DNA from: Oscillospiraceae bacterium
GTDB taxonomy: Bacteria > Bacillota > Clostridia > Oscillospirales > Oscillospiraceae
DNA length: 64,000 nt
Assembly (NCBI GenBank): GCA_902778115.1
Contig: CACYWG010000005.1
Span: 28,137 to 92,136, forward strand
Direction: 5' to 3'
The translations under genes and the position numbers were made by a program. How positions within the stretch are numbered: position 1 is the first letter of the stretch; each line of letters starts with the position of its first letter. Under the pieces are notes generated by a model. That model had not been told where the DNA came from, did not search any database, and worked only from the letters and a program-made list of their open reading frames with translations. Shown here one piece after another: positions 53,939 to 63,001 of the stretch.

Positions 53939-56900
53939 TTATGCCGCGACGGCGTTGGCATTGACCCGCTCGATGATCTTGCGGATGCCAATCCAGACCG
54001 AAAGATCGGTGAAGACCTCCACGATGCTGCCCTGATCGGTGAAGGGAGTCTCCTGCAGGACGGACAGATCCTTCATCATGCCGTTGTGGACGATGTACTC
54101 CACGATCTGGTTGACGAAATAGATCTGCCGGCTGTCCAGATTCGTATCGTTCAGATACTCGGCGAAGGCGGCCTTGGCCGCGTTCATGTCCAGCCCCACA
54201 ATCTCGCGCACGAACTCCCCTAGGGGCTTGGCGCCGTATTCGGCCTCGTACTCCTGCTTGGTGCCGACCTCGCTCCACAGGATACCTTCCAGCACCTTCA
54301 CGTCCTCGCCGGTCAGCGGGACATTACTCTTGAGCTTGGCGATCACGGCGTTGTCCTGGTGTTGGCGCACATAAAACTCCGCCTTGGCCTTGTAGTCTTT
54401 CAGATCGTCATTCTCCAGCTCCGATTCCTTCCAATCCATAGCGAGGATCTCGTCGTCGAAGTTCGTTTCATAAATCGGGCGATCAGCGATAATGTACTTG
54501 ATCAGATCACGCAGGCTCTCGCGGATGTGCTCAAACTCGTTGATGCCCGCGTTGTCCAGATAATCCGTGTGCAGGATCTTGTCGATGAGCTCACTCTCGG
54601 CCATGATCTCCGGGATGTTGGCGACGCTGGCCACCGCAGCGACCTTCTTGATGAGGTCGTGCCGCGCACGGCTGTACTTCTTCCCTGCCAGATACGCAAG
54701 TTCGATGCCGTAGAGCAGCGCGTCGAAGCGCAGAGCCTTGGCGTTGTCATGCTCCGGCTCGATCAGCGGGGCCAGCTCCTGCCCCATGAGCAGGGTGTCC
54801 TCGTAAGTGAGGGCGCTGTAGTTATCTGGGTTGGAATACAGCTCCACGTATTTCAGGTGCTGCTTGACGGCGAAGTTGTCACGGTTCAGCTCGCGCACCT
54901 TCTCCACCATGTCGTCCACCAGCGACTTGCGGAAGGCGATCAGCTCCGGCGTCTGATACGCCAGATCCTGCAGCTTGAAAGCGATCTGCGCCTTGAGGTG
55001 GAAGATGGCCCCGGCCAGGGCGATCATGTTGGCGGTGGGCTTGCCCTTGTTCATGCGGAAGAACTCAAAGTTGCCGCAGAAGTCGAAAATATAAAACTTG
55101 TCCTTGTCCGCGCCGTCGATCAGTCCCGGGCAGAGACGCGTGCCGCGGCCGATCATCTGCCAGAACTTGGCCTTGCTCATGACCTTCTTGAAAAAGACCA
55201 GATTCAGCACCTCCGGCACGTCGATGCCGGTGTCGAGCATATCCACAGAAATGGCGATCTGCGGCAGCTTATTGGGCTCGGAAAACTCGTCGATGGCGCT
55301 TTGGGCGTAGGTCATGTAGTTGTCGATGACCTTGGCCCAGCCGACCAGATGCGGATACTCCTTTCCGAAGACCTCCAGGATCTTTTCCGCGTGGGTGTGG
55401 TTCTTGGCGAAGATGATCGTCTTGCCGATCCTGTTGCCGTAGTCGATCTTGAGACCGTGGGTCATGAGGACGTTCAGCACCTCGCGGATCGTGTCCTCGT
55501 TGAAGATCCACTCATTGAGCGCGGAGGAGGCGATGCTCTCCGGCAGCTCGCCGTTTTCGTCCTCGAAGGTGTCCTCATAGGCCTGCTTGTCGGCCTCGGA
55601 CAGCTCGTCGTACACGATGCCCTGCTGGATGAATTTCAGCGTGGTCTCCACGGACAGGAAGTCCACCAGATAGCCATCCTTTACCGCCTGGGCCAGCTCG
55701 TAGCCGTAGGTGGGCACGCCGCTCTGCAATTCGAACACATCGTATGTGTTCTTGTCGATCTCGTCCTTTGGCGTAGCGGTGAGACCCACCAGCGGCGCAT
55801 CGAAATATGTAAAGATATCCTTATACTTGTTGTAGATGGAGCGGTGCGCTTCGTCGCAGATCACCAGATCGAAGTGCCCCACGGAGAAGAGCTTGCCCTC
55901 CTCGTCCTGCACCGCGTCGATGCAGTTCATCATGGTCTGGTAGGTGGAGAACACCCCGTGGGCGGCGTAGTTGTCCTTTTCCTCGCAGAGATTGGTCACC
56001 GAGAGGTCGGGCAGGAGATTGACGAAGTTGCGCTTGGCCTGTGTGACGAGGGAGTTGCGGTCGGCGAGGAAGAGGACGTTTTTGATCCAGCCCTGTTCCA
56101 GCAGCACCTTGACGAGCGCGATGACCGTGCGCGTCTTGCCGGAGCCGGTGGCCGGCCTTGATGGCGGCCTCCTGGTAATAGCGTCCGGCGATGTGCTTGT
56201 CCACGATGATGTTCTTGAGGCTCGAGCGCATGCGCTGGAGATTGAAGAGCTTTTCCAGATCCCGCTTGGAATAGATCGACGCGACCCGGCGCTCCGGGTA
56301 CCGGTTGTCCACGATGCGGGTCTCAAAGCCGTTGGTGAGGAACACCACCGGGCGGCGGCCCTGCTGCTTCTCGATCAGGTCGGCGTAGAGCTTGGCCTGC
56401 TGGCGGCCCTTGGCCACGTCCACGCAGGTGCGCTTGGCCTCGATCACCGCGAGGATGCGCCCGTCGTCCCCCAGCAGCACATAGTCGGCAAAGCCCACCT
56501 CGGACTTGTTGGGCATGCCTGGGATCTCGTATTCGTTGATCCAGTTCTTGCCCTCGACCCAGCCCGCATCCTCCAGCATCGCGTCGATGTAGAGCTTGCG
56601 GGTCTTGTACTCGGTCAGTTCCAGGGGCTTGGGCACATAGCTCTGCTGCTGGCTCTCGCGCCGGGCGGTGAGCTCGGCTTTGAGCGCGGCATTCTCGGCC
56701 ATGAGCGCCGCGAGGTCGACCTCTTCCTCCGCTACTCCCTTAGCAGGGGAGTCCCCTCCGGCCGGCTCTTGAATGGGGTTCAAAAGATTCGGATCATACG
56801 CCCGCTCCTCGTAATTCTCCCCATAGCAGTAGGCCACAAAGTCAAGGAAGATATACAGGTTTTCCAGGCACAGCACCGCCTGCTCGCGGCTGATCTTGCT

Positions 56901-57197
56901 GCCCGCGTGGGCGGCGGTGTTGCCGACCTTGCGGATATAGTGGAGGCGCTGCAGCATGTCCGCGCCCACCACATCCCGGAACTCGTCCGTGCTCATGAGG
57001 GAAACCAGCTTGTCGTCCCAGGGCAGTTCGAGTGCCTCGTCCGCGGAGTACATCCACTTGACGGCAAACTCCATCGCCCTGCGGCAGTTGAGCACGCAGG
57101 CCGCGGGGTCAATCTGCAGGATCCTCTCCGCCGAAACCGCCACCTCCGCAAAAGAGGCAAACTTGGGCTCGGAGAGGAAAATGTCAAAGTTGGTCAT
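53939..57197 (-). pseudogene. hsdR: Type I restriction endonuclease R subunit, frameshifted
   Basis: 3259 nt, not a multiple of three. The first frame (57197 to about 56155) has an N-terminal DUF4145 domain (1-140) and the HSDR_N nuclease with LLGDDGRILAVIEAKRT. It runs to QEAAIKA and is then lost. The second frame resumes at ATGSGKTRTVIALVK (Walker A) and carries DEAHRSIYNKY, the helicase domain and the C-terminal region to 53939. Homologues have about 16 residues between IKA and ATGSGKT, so a small deletion around 56150-56158 (GGCCGGCC) removed about 50 nt. No full-length motor subunit can be made unless the frame slips. Confidence 0.88.
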
Positions 57198-57257
57198 GGG
57201 GTGGTCACCTCAGCACTTTTATGCATAATAGAATATTGATTGCACAGTAAAGCCATT

Positions 57258-58112
57258 TTACAACGGTAAAACGCTGAATACAAAAACGACTGTGTGATCA
57301 GAATCGTGATATCTATGCCACGATTTATTCGATAAGATTTTGCAACTGATATAGCATTGTTCTGCTATGTCCCTTTCGCTAAACTTAACTTGGAATGTAT
57401 TTTTATCTTGTGCCTCTTTTATATCTGCACCGTGCATTTCCCATAAGATTTTGTAGCTTTCTCGCTCAAAAGAAGGATCAACATCAACAACGATACTATA
57501 CTCCTCTCCCAAATGAAACTCTGGGGTTATAGTATAAAGGGCTCCAAGCGCACTGCTTTCTGGATCAGTAAAGATATTTCCCCTTGAATCGGTGATTCTA
57601 ATTATCTGCGGCACATTCCACATTCGTTCTTTGCCTCGATCTCTGTAGTATTGTTTTATTCCCTCTACGAAATCATGCGTGTAACAAATCGCACGTTCCG
57701 CATCATGCACACTAATTGGGTTGGAATGAGACAATGAATTTCTTATAGGTATTAGTCGGGTTAAGAACTCTCGAGCCTCGTCTTTCCCTTGTGGATACAC
57801 GATGTCTAAAGCAGGTTTAAATAGTGAACTATACCATTTAGGATTACATAAGAAATAAATAATATCATCCAAAAATAATGCATCAACGGTTCTTTTGATG
57901 CGGGTAGAATCACTTGATTTCAATTGATGAACATGATTGCGAATATCTTTTTTTATCAAATATTCACCATTATCTAAAACCAAATCAAGGAACCCTTCGC
58001 CATATGTTTCTACCATCTTCTCATGAATTATGCGCCGTGACCATATTTCTAAGGACTCAATACAACTACGACAGTACGATCGCAATTCTTCCTGTTGATA
58101 CCCATATATCAT
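57258..58112 (-). CDS. HEPN-type protein with RNxxxH motif (accessory cassette D)
   Basis: 284 residues. The N-terminal half is helical and includes LTRLIPIRNSLSHSNPISVH. R-N-S-L-S-H fits the Rx4H motif of HEPN ribonucleases. The C-terminal half is beta-rich (about 165-284) and might be a sensor. HEPN proteins are frequent toxins or effectors in antiphage systems. GC is much lower than in hsdR. It starts about 16 nt after an hsdS 3' fragment and ends 60 nt before hsdR; its ribosome site (GAGGTAAG) overlaps the fragment. Confidence 0.6.
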   Translation of the reverse strand: MIYGYQQEELRSYCRSCIESLEIWSRRIIHEKMVETYGEGFLDLVLDNGEYLIKKDIRNHVHQLKSSDSTRIKRTVDALFLDDIIYFLCNPKWYSSLFKPALDIVYPQGKDEAREFLTRLIPIRNSLSHSNPISVHDAERAICYTHDFVEGIKQYYRDRGKERMWNVPQIIRITDSRGNIFTDPESSALGALYTITPEFHLGEEYSIVVDVDPSFERESYKILWEMHGADIKEAQDKNTFQVKFSERDIAEQCYISCKILSNKSWHRYHDSDHTVVFVFSVLPL

Positions 58113-58128
58113 CTTTTATCTTACCTCA

Positions 58129-58215
58129 CCCAAAGTATTCCTGCATTAAGCTGTCAAACAAAAGTTGTGTTTCGTTAAGAGGCTCATGGATGACAGAAAT
58201 AGTTATTTTTTGAAG
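58129..58215 (-). pseudogene. hsdS 3'-end fragment (third)
   Basis: Plus-strand ACCCAAAGTATTCCTGCATT and following bases repeat the real hsdS end (61448-61540), the part encoding LLFDSLMQEYFG. It abuts the hsdR 5' fragment at 58242-58313 on one side and the HEPN-type gene on the other. Confidence 0.85.
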
Positions 58216-58241
58216 ATTTCCAGCTCGTTATTCAATGTTTT

Positions 58242-58313
58242 ATCCGCCGAGACCGCCACCTCCGCGAAGGAGGCAAATTTGGCCTCGGAGAGGAAGTTAT
58301 CAAAGTTGGTCAT
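58242..58313 (-). pseudogene. hsdR 5'-end fragment (second copy)
   Basis: 72 bp repeating the first 24 codons of hsdR: ATG at 58313, then T-N-F-D and the LSEAKFASFAEVAVSA stretch. The preceding GAGGTGACGC resembles the hsdR ribosome site. The end of the neighbouring cassette gene overlaps this start. Confidence 0.9.
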
Positions 58314-58737
58314 AGTGCGTCACCTCGTTTTCCGCAACAGCATGTAATACCATAGCAAGGTTTTCGATGAAAACGAAATCGAAGGACAAAGGCTTTTTAT
58401 GCTCAAAACAATATCGCCAATCTGTAAATAGGTTGTTAGCTTCATGCAGTTTATCATCGAATTCTTCGTCACCTTTGAATTGAGGTGCATCGAGAATCAT
58501 CTTTTTATTCTTGTTATCAAGTTCGTTGAATAATTCCACTAAAAAGTGTCCGTGCGCTTCGCTTTCACCATCTGACAATAGTGATTTCAGGTACAACTCA
58601 CATGCGAATGAAAGATTAACTATGTAAGGGACGAACCAATGTCCGTCATCCTCTTCGTCAAAGATATCATCCGGAAAGATATCACAAGCAACTTGATGAA
58701 AACACTCTGCAAGCTTATATGATTCATTTTTATACAT
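58300..58737 (-). CDS. Small helical protein, possibly HEPN/AbiV-like (accessory cassette C)
   Basis: 145 residues, mostly helical. FVPYIVNLSFACELYLKSLL and GHFLVELFNELDN resemble the HEPN-like proteins of the AbiV type that carry CELYLK, but no Rx4H motif is evident, so the assignment is weak. The last codons overlap the hsdR 5' fragment (stop at 58300, hsdR-like ATG at 58313). It follows the DUF4238 gene by about 10 nt and is likely co-transcribed. Confidence 0.55.
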   Translation of the reverse strand: MYKNESYKLAECFHQVACDIFPDDIFDEEDDGHWFVPYIVNLSFACELYLKSLLSDGESEAHGHFLVELFNELDNKNKKMILDAPQFKGDEEFDDKLHEANNLFTDWRYCFEHKKPLSFDFVFIENLAMVLHAVAENEVTHYDQL

Positions 58738-58747
58738 GCGTGATATA

Positions 58748-59572
58748 TCAGTCCTTTAATTTATAGGAATCAAATGATTCCTCATTTGAAAACACAAACT
58801 GCGTACAATAGGGCAGCAAATAGAGATTAAATCCATCTATTATTCTTTTGTCGCAAATACCAGCAACAGCTCTATCTCTATCCGCTTCTATTATGCTTTT
58901 ATCGTATGCACTTACTGCCATACTGGGAGAAAGAGGAATGTATATTTCAACATCTGGAGCGGCAATTGAAGAACGGGGATCCCCGTGAAAAATGGTACAA
59001 ACCGGGTTGTCTGAAGTGTAGAACGGAGTCTCCGTTTCATTACGCCAGATAATCCATATTCGATCTAAAAGTAGGTTTGCAAAAAATCTGATAGAATCGA
59101 AAGACATTATTTCTTTTACATGAAGTGACCGTAAATACTCTTTCTTGCTTTTGTAGACATGCTTCAGCTTAGCTTCAGGTACTATTTGGGCTAGTGCCTT
59201 GAGTATTTCCCAATACTGGTCTCGATGAGCTTTTGTTCGTATATGCTGAATAGCAAATTGTGCTGCCAAGGCTTCTTTCTGCTCTCTATTAATTGTTTTA
59301 TTTCTGGGCAGAGAGAGAACCTGTTTCAGTATCTCGCTATAATCTCCTTCAACAATACAAAAGAAGTCTTCCAATCCTTTCTGATTGTTCGGAATATCAA
59401 GATTATAAAAGTTATTGCTAAATGCAAAGGATTCTACTGATGCGCGTTGGGTTTTGAAAGTGTTGGTATCATACGCATAAATCTCTGTTGCTCTCTTATC
59501 GTTCCCGCTGATTCCAAAATTCGCAAGATAACAGCAAGGGACGAAGTGTTGTTTTACTTTCTCTTCGGCCAT
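58748..59572 (-). CDS. DUF4238 protein (accessory cassette C)
   Basis: 274 residues beginning MAEEKVKQHFVPCCYLANFG, the K-QHFVP-YL-F motif that opens DUF4238 proteins. LAAQFAIQHIRTKAHRD and FYTSDNPV (typical TSDNPV) are further family signatures. The function is unknown; members occur often in defence and mobile regions. GC is low. It starts 11 nt after an hsdS 3' fragment with no clear ribosome site, suggesting that translation is coupled to that fragment's former gene end. Confidence 0.75.
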   Translation of the reverse strand: MAEEKVKQHFVPCCYLANFGISGNDKRATEIYAYDTNTFKTQRASVESFAFSNNFYNLDIPNNQKGLEDFFCIVEGDYSEILKQVLSLPRNKTINREQKEALAAQFAIQHIRTKAHRDQYWEILKALAQIVPEAKLKHVYKSKKEYLRSLHVKEIMSFDSIRFFANLLLDRIWIIWRNETETPFYTSDNPVCTIFHGDPRSSIAAPDVEIYIPLSPSMAVSAYDKSIIEADRDRAVAGICDKRIIDGFNLYLLPYCTQFVFSNEESFDSYKLKD

Positions 59573-59582
59573 TGTTCGCTTT

Positions 59583-59640
59583 ACCCAAAACACTACTGCA
59601 TCAGGCTATCAATCGAAAGATTTGTTTCGTCAAGGGATTG
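59583..59640 (-). pseudogene. hsdS 3'-end fragment (second, diverged)
   Basis: ACCCAAAACACTACTGCATC, AGGCTATC and TTTGTTTCGTCAAGGGA follow the hsdS tail with roughly one mismatch in four. It lies between the membrane gene and the DUF4238 gene, without an hsdR fragment beside it. Confidence 0.7.
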
Positions 59641-59644
59641 TATA

Positions 59645-60118
59645 TCATGTTTCATCTTCATTCCCCTCTATTTTCTTAAAGGCAACCATTCCGTAAGGTA
59701 TCTTATATTCTTTATCGCCTAATAGCAAATCGACATTATACTTTTTTCTTGCTAGCTTTTCTATCACAAGCTTTTCGACTAATAATATAGCAGCGACAGC
59801 TACAACAACAAGCAATAGTGTTACATATTTAGATACTATATTATCCTCCATAAATATAGCGCAGGAATAACCAATTAAAATGTTGGCAATAGCAACAACC
59901 GATTTGTACAGTTCTATGGCGTATCTTTGAAGGTCGTCCTTCCTAAGCCGAATTTTTATACCGTCTGATGTAGTTTCAAGTGTCAACGACGTATGTTGAT
60001 CAAAGCACTTTGCCTTAATCCTGTTATCTAAGTTTGAAACGCTCCAATTTAGAAGAATTATCGCTCCAGAAATCTGGAAAGCAAAGGATAGCACAGTAAT
60101 AATCAGCACGAAAAACAC
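59645..60118 (-). CDS. Small membrane protein (accessory cassette B)
   Basis: About 157 residues. The N-terminal helix FAFQISGAIILLNWSVSNLD precedes a soluble stretch and then two helices (about 75-95 and 105-125) with a basic tail. The SGA-ILL block resembles LQLSGALLLLIKYSF of the small membrane protein between hsdM and hsdS, suggesting a shared family. The start is uncertain: the frame is open into the hsdS fragment, and GTG 60118 or 60109 after GGGTGAG are likely. Function unknown. Confidence 0.55.
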   Translation of the reverse strand: MFFVLIITVLSFAFQISGAIILLNWSVSNLDNRIKAKCFDQHTSLTLETTSDGIKIRLRKDDLQRYAIELYKSVVAIANILIGYSCAIFMEDNIVSKYVTLLLVVVAVAAILLVEKLVIEKLARKKYNVDLLLGDKEYKIPYGMVAFKKIEGNEDET

Positions 60119-60120
60119 CT

Positions 60121-60212
60121 CACCCAAAGTATTTCTGCATCAAGCTGTCAAACAAAAGCTGTATTTCATCAAGGGGCTATCGACGGCAGATTTAGATTTT
60201 TCGCTTTGCGAC
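60121..60212 (-). pseudogene. hsdS 3'-end fragment (first)
   Basis: About 90 bp highly similar to 61448-61540, with a one-base indel that breaks the hsdS frame. It is joined directly to the hsdR 5' fragment at 60227, giving an hsdR-start/hsdS-end fusion. Confidence 0.9.
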
Positions 60213-60226
60213 AAGGACAGTTATAT

Positions 60227-60353
60227 CCATCGCCCGTCGGCAGTTGAGCACACAGGCCGCGGGGTCGATCTGCAGGATCCTCTCCGCCGAAACCGCCACC
60301 TCCGCGAAAGAGGCAAACTTAGGCTCGGAGAGGAAAATGTCAAAGTTGGTCAT
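60227..60353 (-). pseudogene. hsdR 5'-end fragment (first copy)
   Basis: 127 bp matching 57071-57197 with only a handful of differences: ATG at 60353, T-N-F-D-I-F and onward to VLNCRRAM. Then the frame runs into hsdS-derived sequence and stops after about 54 codons. GGAGGTTACC precedes the ATG as at a real gene start. Confidence 0.92.
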
Positions 60354-60460
60354 GGGGTAACCTCCTTTAAGCAGTTTTTCGACAAGCACATTACTCACAG
60401 AATCTGCTGCGGTTGAAGAATTGAGTTAAAACTTACAAGCTTCATCTGATAAACCTTTAC

Positions 60461-61432
60461 TTAGTAGCTTCCGCCGTCCCATACGCCTAAGTTGTCATGT
60501 AGATATTTCTCAATCTTTTCTCCAAGTATTTCATCAGATATTTTTATATTATCTGCTCGATCTGCTCTTACCCAACCAACAGCGGGAAAGTCTTTTACAC
60601 ATTTTTGCATAGATATCGCAACATGGGCTTGCAATTCCTGCGGACTGGTGTACTTTTTGACCAGTTTTTCTTTACACACTTTCTCCCTAAACGATTCTAA
60701 ACGAGCTCTGCCTTCTTCAGTATCCTCACATTTTGCCTGTTGAAGTAGCCCGATGTCTTTGAACACAAAGCTCATAACCGGCAATCCTATGGATATTGCG
60801 TAATCATATTCTTTTTCAGTGTAGCTGATTCCGTCAGAATCGCAGGTACCATATTTTCCTGCGAGAATTAGGATATAGTAGTCACAGTCAACAAGCATTT
60901 TCTTGATATACTCCATTTGGCTCATTCCACTTGCAGGAAATTGCTCCATTCCGACGGGTATACATCCTATATCAAGAAGACACTGTGTCACTAGAGCACG
61001 TTCTTCAATCAAATCCTTATATGTTGAACTGACAAAAACTTGATATTTTTTCTCTTTGTATTCTTGCGCTTTGTTTTGAGTTAATTGCAGTATTGATTCT
61101 CTAGTCTCTTCTGAGCTGATTTGAAAGTGGTCTTCTGTGTTTTCCTGTAGTTCTTCTAATAGAACAGAGAAAAAAGCCTTAACTTTCAATAGATCACGTG
61201 CACATGCCTTAACAAATGAGCTTCTTGAAGTGCCTCCAGCGTAAATTGTAAGTGTAAAATGGTATTTATTAAATTCTTGAAACTCATAGCTATTTTGGCC
61301 ATATTCCTTTACAAGGAATCTCTCTGCTTTCGTCTTCCATCCAATAAACTCAGGAGCGGTTGATTCGACGCCTTTACTAATTAGAATATCGATATCTTCA
61401 ATTATTGATTTAAGTTTATCGTATGAGCCCAT
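60461..61432 (-). CDS. DUF4062 protein (accessory cassette A)
   Basis: 323 residues. An N-terminal helical region (1-125) precedes a DUF4062 domain (about 128-260) with YQVFVSSTYKDLIEERALVT, GMEQFPASGMSQMEYIKKML and YYILILAGKYGTC. DUF4062 is a TIR-like Rossmann domain often fused to STAND NTPases in defence proteins; the Glu in SYTEKEYDYAIS is a plausible catalytic residue. Here it stands without an NTPase. It starts 15 nt after hsdS, preceded by GAAGGAGAG. The 330 bp after it hold the first hsdR/hsdS fusion fragment. Confidence 0.75.
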   Translation of the reverse strand: MGSYDKLKSIIEDIDILISKGVESTAPEFIGWKTKAERFLVKEYGQNSYEFQEFNKYHFTLTIYAGGTSRSSFVKACARDLLKVKAFFSVLLEELQENTEDHFQISSEETRESILQLTQNKAQEYKEKKYQVFVSSTYKDLIEERALVTQCLLDIGCIPVGMEQFPASGMSQMEYIKKMLVDCDYYILILAGKYGTCDSDGISYTEKEYDYAISIGLPVMSFVFKDIGLLQQAKCEDTEEGRARLESFREKVCKEKLVKKYTSPQELQAHVAISMQKCVKDFPAVGWVRADRADNIKISDEILGEKIEKYLHDNLGVWDGGSY

Positions 61433-61447
61433 TCTCTATTCTCTCCT

Positions 61448-62596
61448 TCAACCAAAGTATTCCTGCATCAAGCTGTCAAACAGAAGCTGTGTTTCGTCAA
61501 GGGACTTCTGAATAACAGATTTGGATTTTTCGATCTGCCTTATATAAGAAATAAACTCCTGTTGAAGATCAATCGGCGGAACGACCACATGTAGAGCTTT
61601 CAATTTAGCACCCGGGAGATGTGCAATAGTAGCCTTTGCTCCCTCAATTGCTGAAAAGCCGTTATGATCACAGTTAAACTGAAACCATCTTGCCAGATAT
61701 TCAGGTAATACAATATTTGTGTTGCATCTTACACGGTGTAATGCCTTTTGAAAGAAACAGGGCTGTACTTCGTTATGCCAGACGGCACAGCGGCCGATTT
61801 CCCCACCTTCGCATACGAGCAAATCACCGTCTTTAAGCTCAAATTCCACCCGATCAGATTCGTCAAAATCCATTTCGTTCAGGCTTTCAAGCTCAAATCT
61901 AAACCATTGCACATTATAATTTGCAAGATAAGGGTATCTGTTTTTTCCAGTCTGTTGCTTGGCATCAAGCATTTTCCCTAGGCGTGAAGTCGCTATGTCT
62001 GAAAAAATGTATTGAGGCCATCCCTTATCATTCTGGATTATATCCCCAAACATCTCAACAAATCGGGATTTGATCAGGTCGTCAAGGGCAGAAAGTTGCT
62101 GCTTTCGTAAAGCAATTATATGATCTGCTTTATCTAAGGTACTTGCTATTTCGTTTTGCTCCTTAATCGGGAGAATAGGAACCGGGTATTCTGCTACTGC
62201 TTTAGGCTGGGCGCGGGTAAGAGATCCGCCTATTCCAGTAACCTCACTAACCATTAATTGCTTAAACTTAAGGCTCTTAAAGTACCACGCTAGAAAGGAT
62301 GGATTATACGCTGGGTTTCTAATTACGATCCATTCGGAAGATGCAATGTTAGGGCAATCAGATTCATCGGCGACAACCCAGACGCGGTTAATACGTGGGT
62401 TGATCTTGCAAAGCAAAATGTCATTCTTTTGGACCTTTACCTTACTTGAACCGATTTCATCTCCTCGGAGATATTCGGGGTGTCCGCTTTCATATATTGG
62501 GACACTATACACTTCATATATGGTATCCGGTGTTTTCATCGGGTTTACGCTTTCGCTTATATATCGGTTTAAATTTTTTAGCTTTGTGTATTCCAT
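61448..62596 (-). CDS. hsdS: Type I restriction-modification specificity subunit
   Basis: 382 residues. Two target-recognition domains (about 5-165 and 205-345) each lead into a conserved helix: LPIKEQNEIASTLDKADHII and VPPIDLQQEFISYIRQIEKS. The end is LLFDSLMQEYFG. HsdS binds two half-sites of the target and positions HsdM and HsdR. GGGGATGATGGG precedes the ATG at 62596; an in-frame ATG upstream lies within the neighbouring gene. Its 3' end is copied three times further along the operon. Confidence 0.92.
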   Translation of the reverse strand: MEYTKLKNLNRYISESVNPMKTPDTIYEVYSVPIYESGHPEYLRGDEIGSSKVKVQKNDILLCKINPRINRVWVVADESDCPNIASSEWIVIRNPAYNPSFLAWYFKSLKFKQLMVSEVTGIGGSLTRAQPKAVAEYPVPILPIKEQNEIASTLDKADHIIALRKQQLSALDDLIKSRFVEMFGDIIQNDKGWPQYIFSDIATSRLGKMLDAKQQTGKNRYPYLANYNVQWFRFELESLNEMDFDESDRVEFELKDGDLLVCEGGEIGRCAVWHNEVQPCFFQKALHRVRCNTNIVLPEYLARWFQFNCDHNGFSAIEGAKATIAHLPGAKLKALHVVVPPIDLQQEFISYIRQIEKSKSVIQKSLDETQLLFDSLMQEYFG

Positions 62597-62615
62597 CCCA
62601 TCATCCCCACAAATA

Positions 62616-62996
62616 TCAATTTGCTTGCTCCATACCTTTTTTCTTAGCCGTAACGGCAAAGAATGAAGTTATCACCACAGAGAGAACAAGAATCCACGCA
62701 AAGAGCACAAACCTATTTCCTGTGTTTACGCCAAATACACCAAGTAAATAACCTAAAGCAATAAGCGCAAAAGCAATGCGATTCAGCCAAACGTTTTCCG
62801 CATATTCAGACGGCGTTGGTTGGGTATTCCCCAGAATCAACTTCCCATTTTCAACATGGTTCTCTTTCTTTTTGGCTTCAAGGATCCCTTTTTCAATGTT
62901 CACGAAAGAGTATTTAATTAACAACAGCAAAGCGCCAGACAGTTGCAGAGAAACCGAAAAAACATATATACATTCCCAGATAGTTAAGTTAAACAT
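62616..62996 (-). CDS. Small membrane protein between hsdM and hsdS
   Basis: 126 residues. Helix 1 IYVFSVSLQLSGALLLLIKY, a charged soluble part (about 35-70), then two helices (about 75-95 and 97-115) and a basic tail. Topology and the SGALLLL block parallel the membrane protein at 59645-60118. Function unknown. The start at 62996 is 6 nt past the hsdM stop, with GGGGAG as ribosome site inside the hsdM end, so it is part of the operon. Confidence 0.65.
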   Translation of the reverse strand: MFNLTIWECIYVFSVSLQLSGALLLLIKYSFVNIEKGILEAKKKENHVENGKLILGNTQPTPSEYAENVWLNRIAFALIALGYLLGVFGVNTGNRFVLFAWILVLSVVITSFFAVTAKKKGMEQAN

Positions 62997-63001
62997 ATTC
63001 T

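Noticed and set aside
56100..56330. Programmed frameshift in hsdR
   Set aside because: No slippery heptamer is seen. Conserved residues are also missing at the joint, so a deletion explains the break better.
60192..60353. A separate 54-codon gene starting like hsdR
   Set aside because: It is the 5' end of hsdR fused to out-of-frame hsdS sequence. It ends without a domain and is better explained as recombination debris, although it has a good ribosome site.
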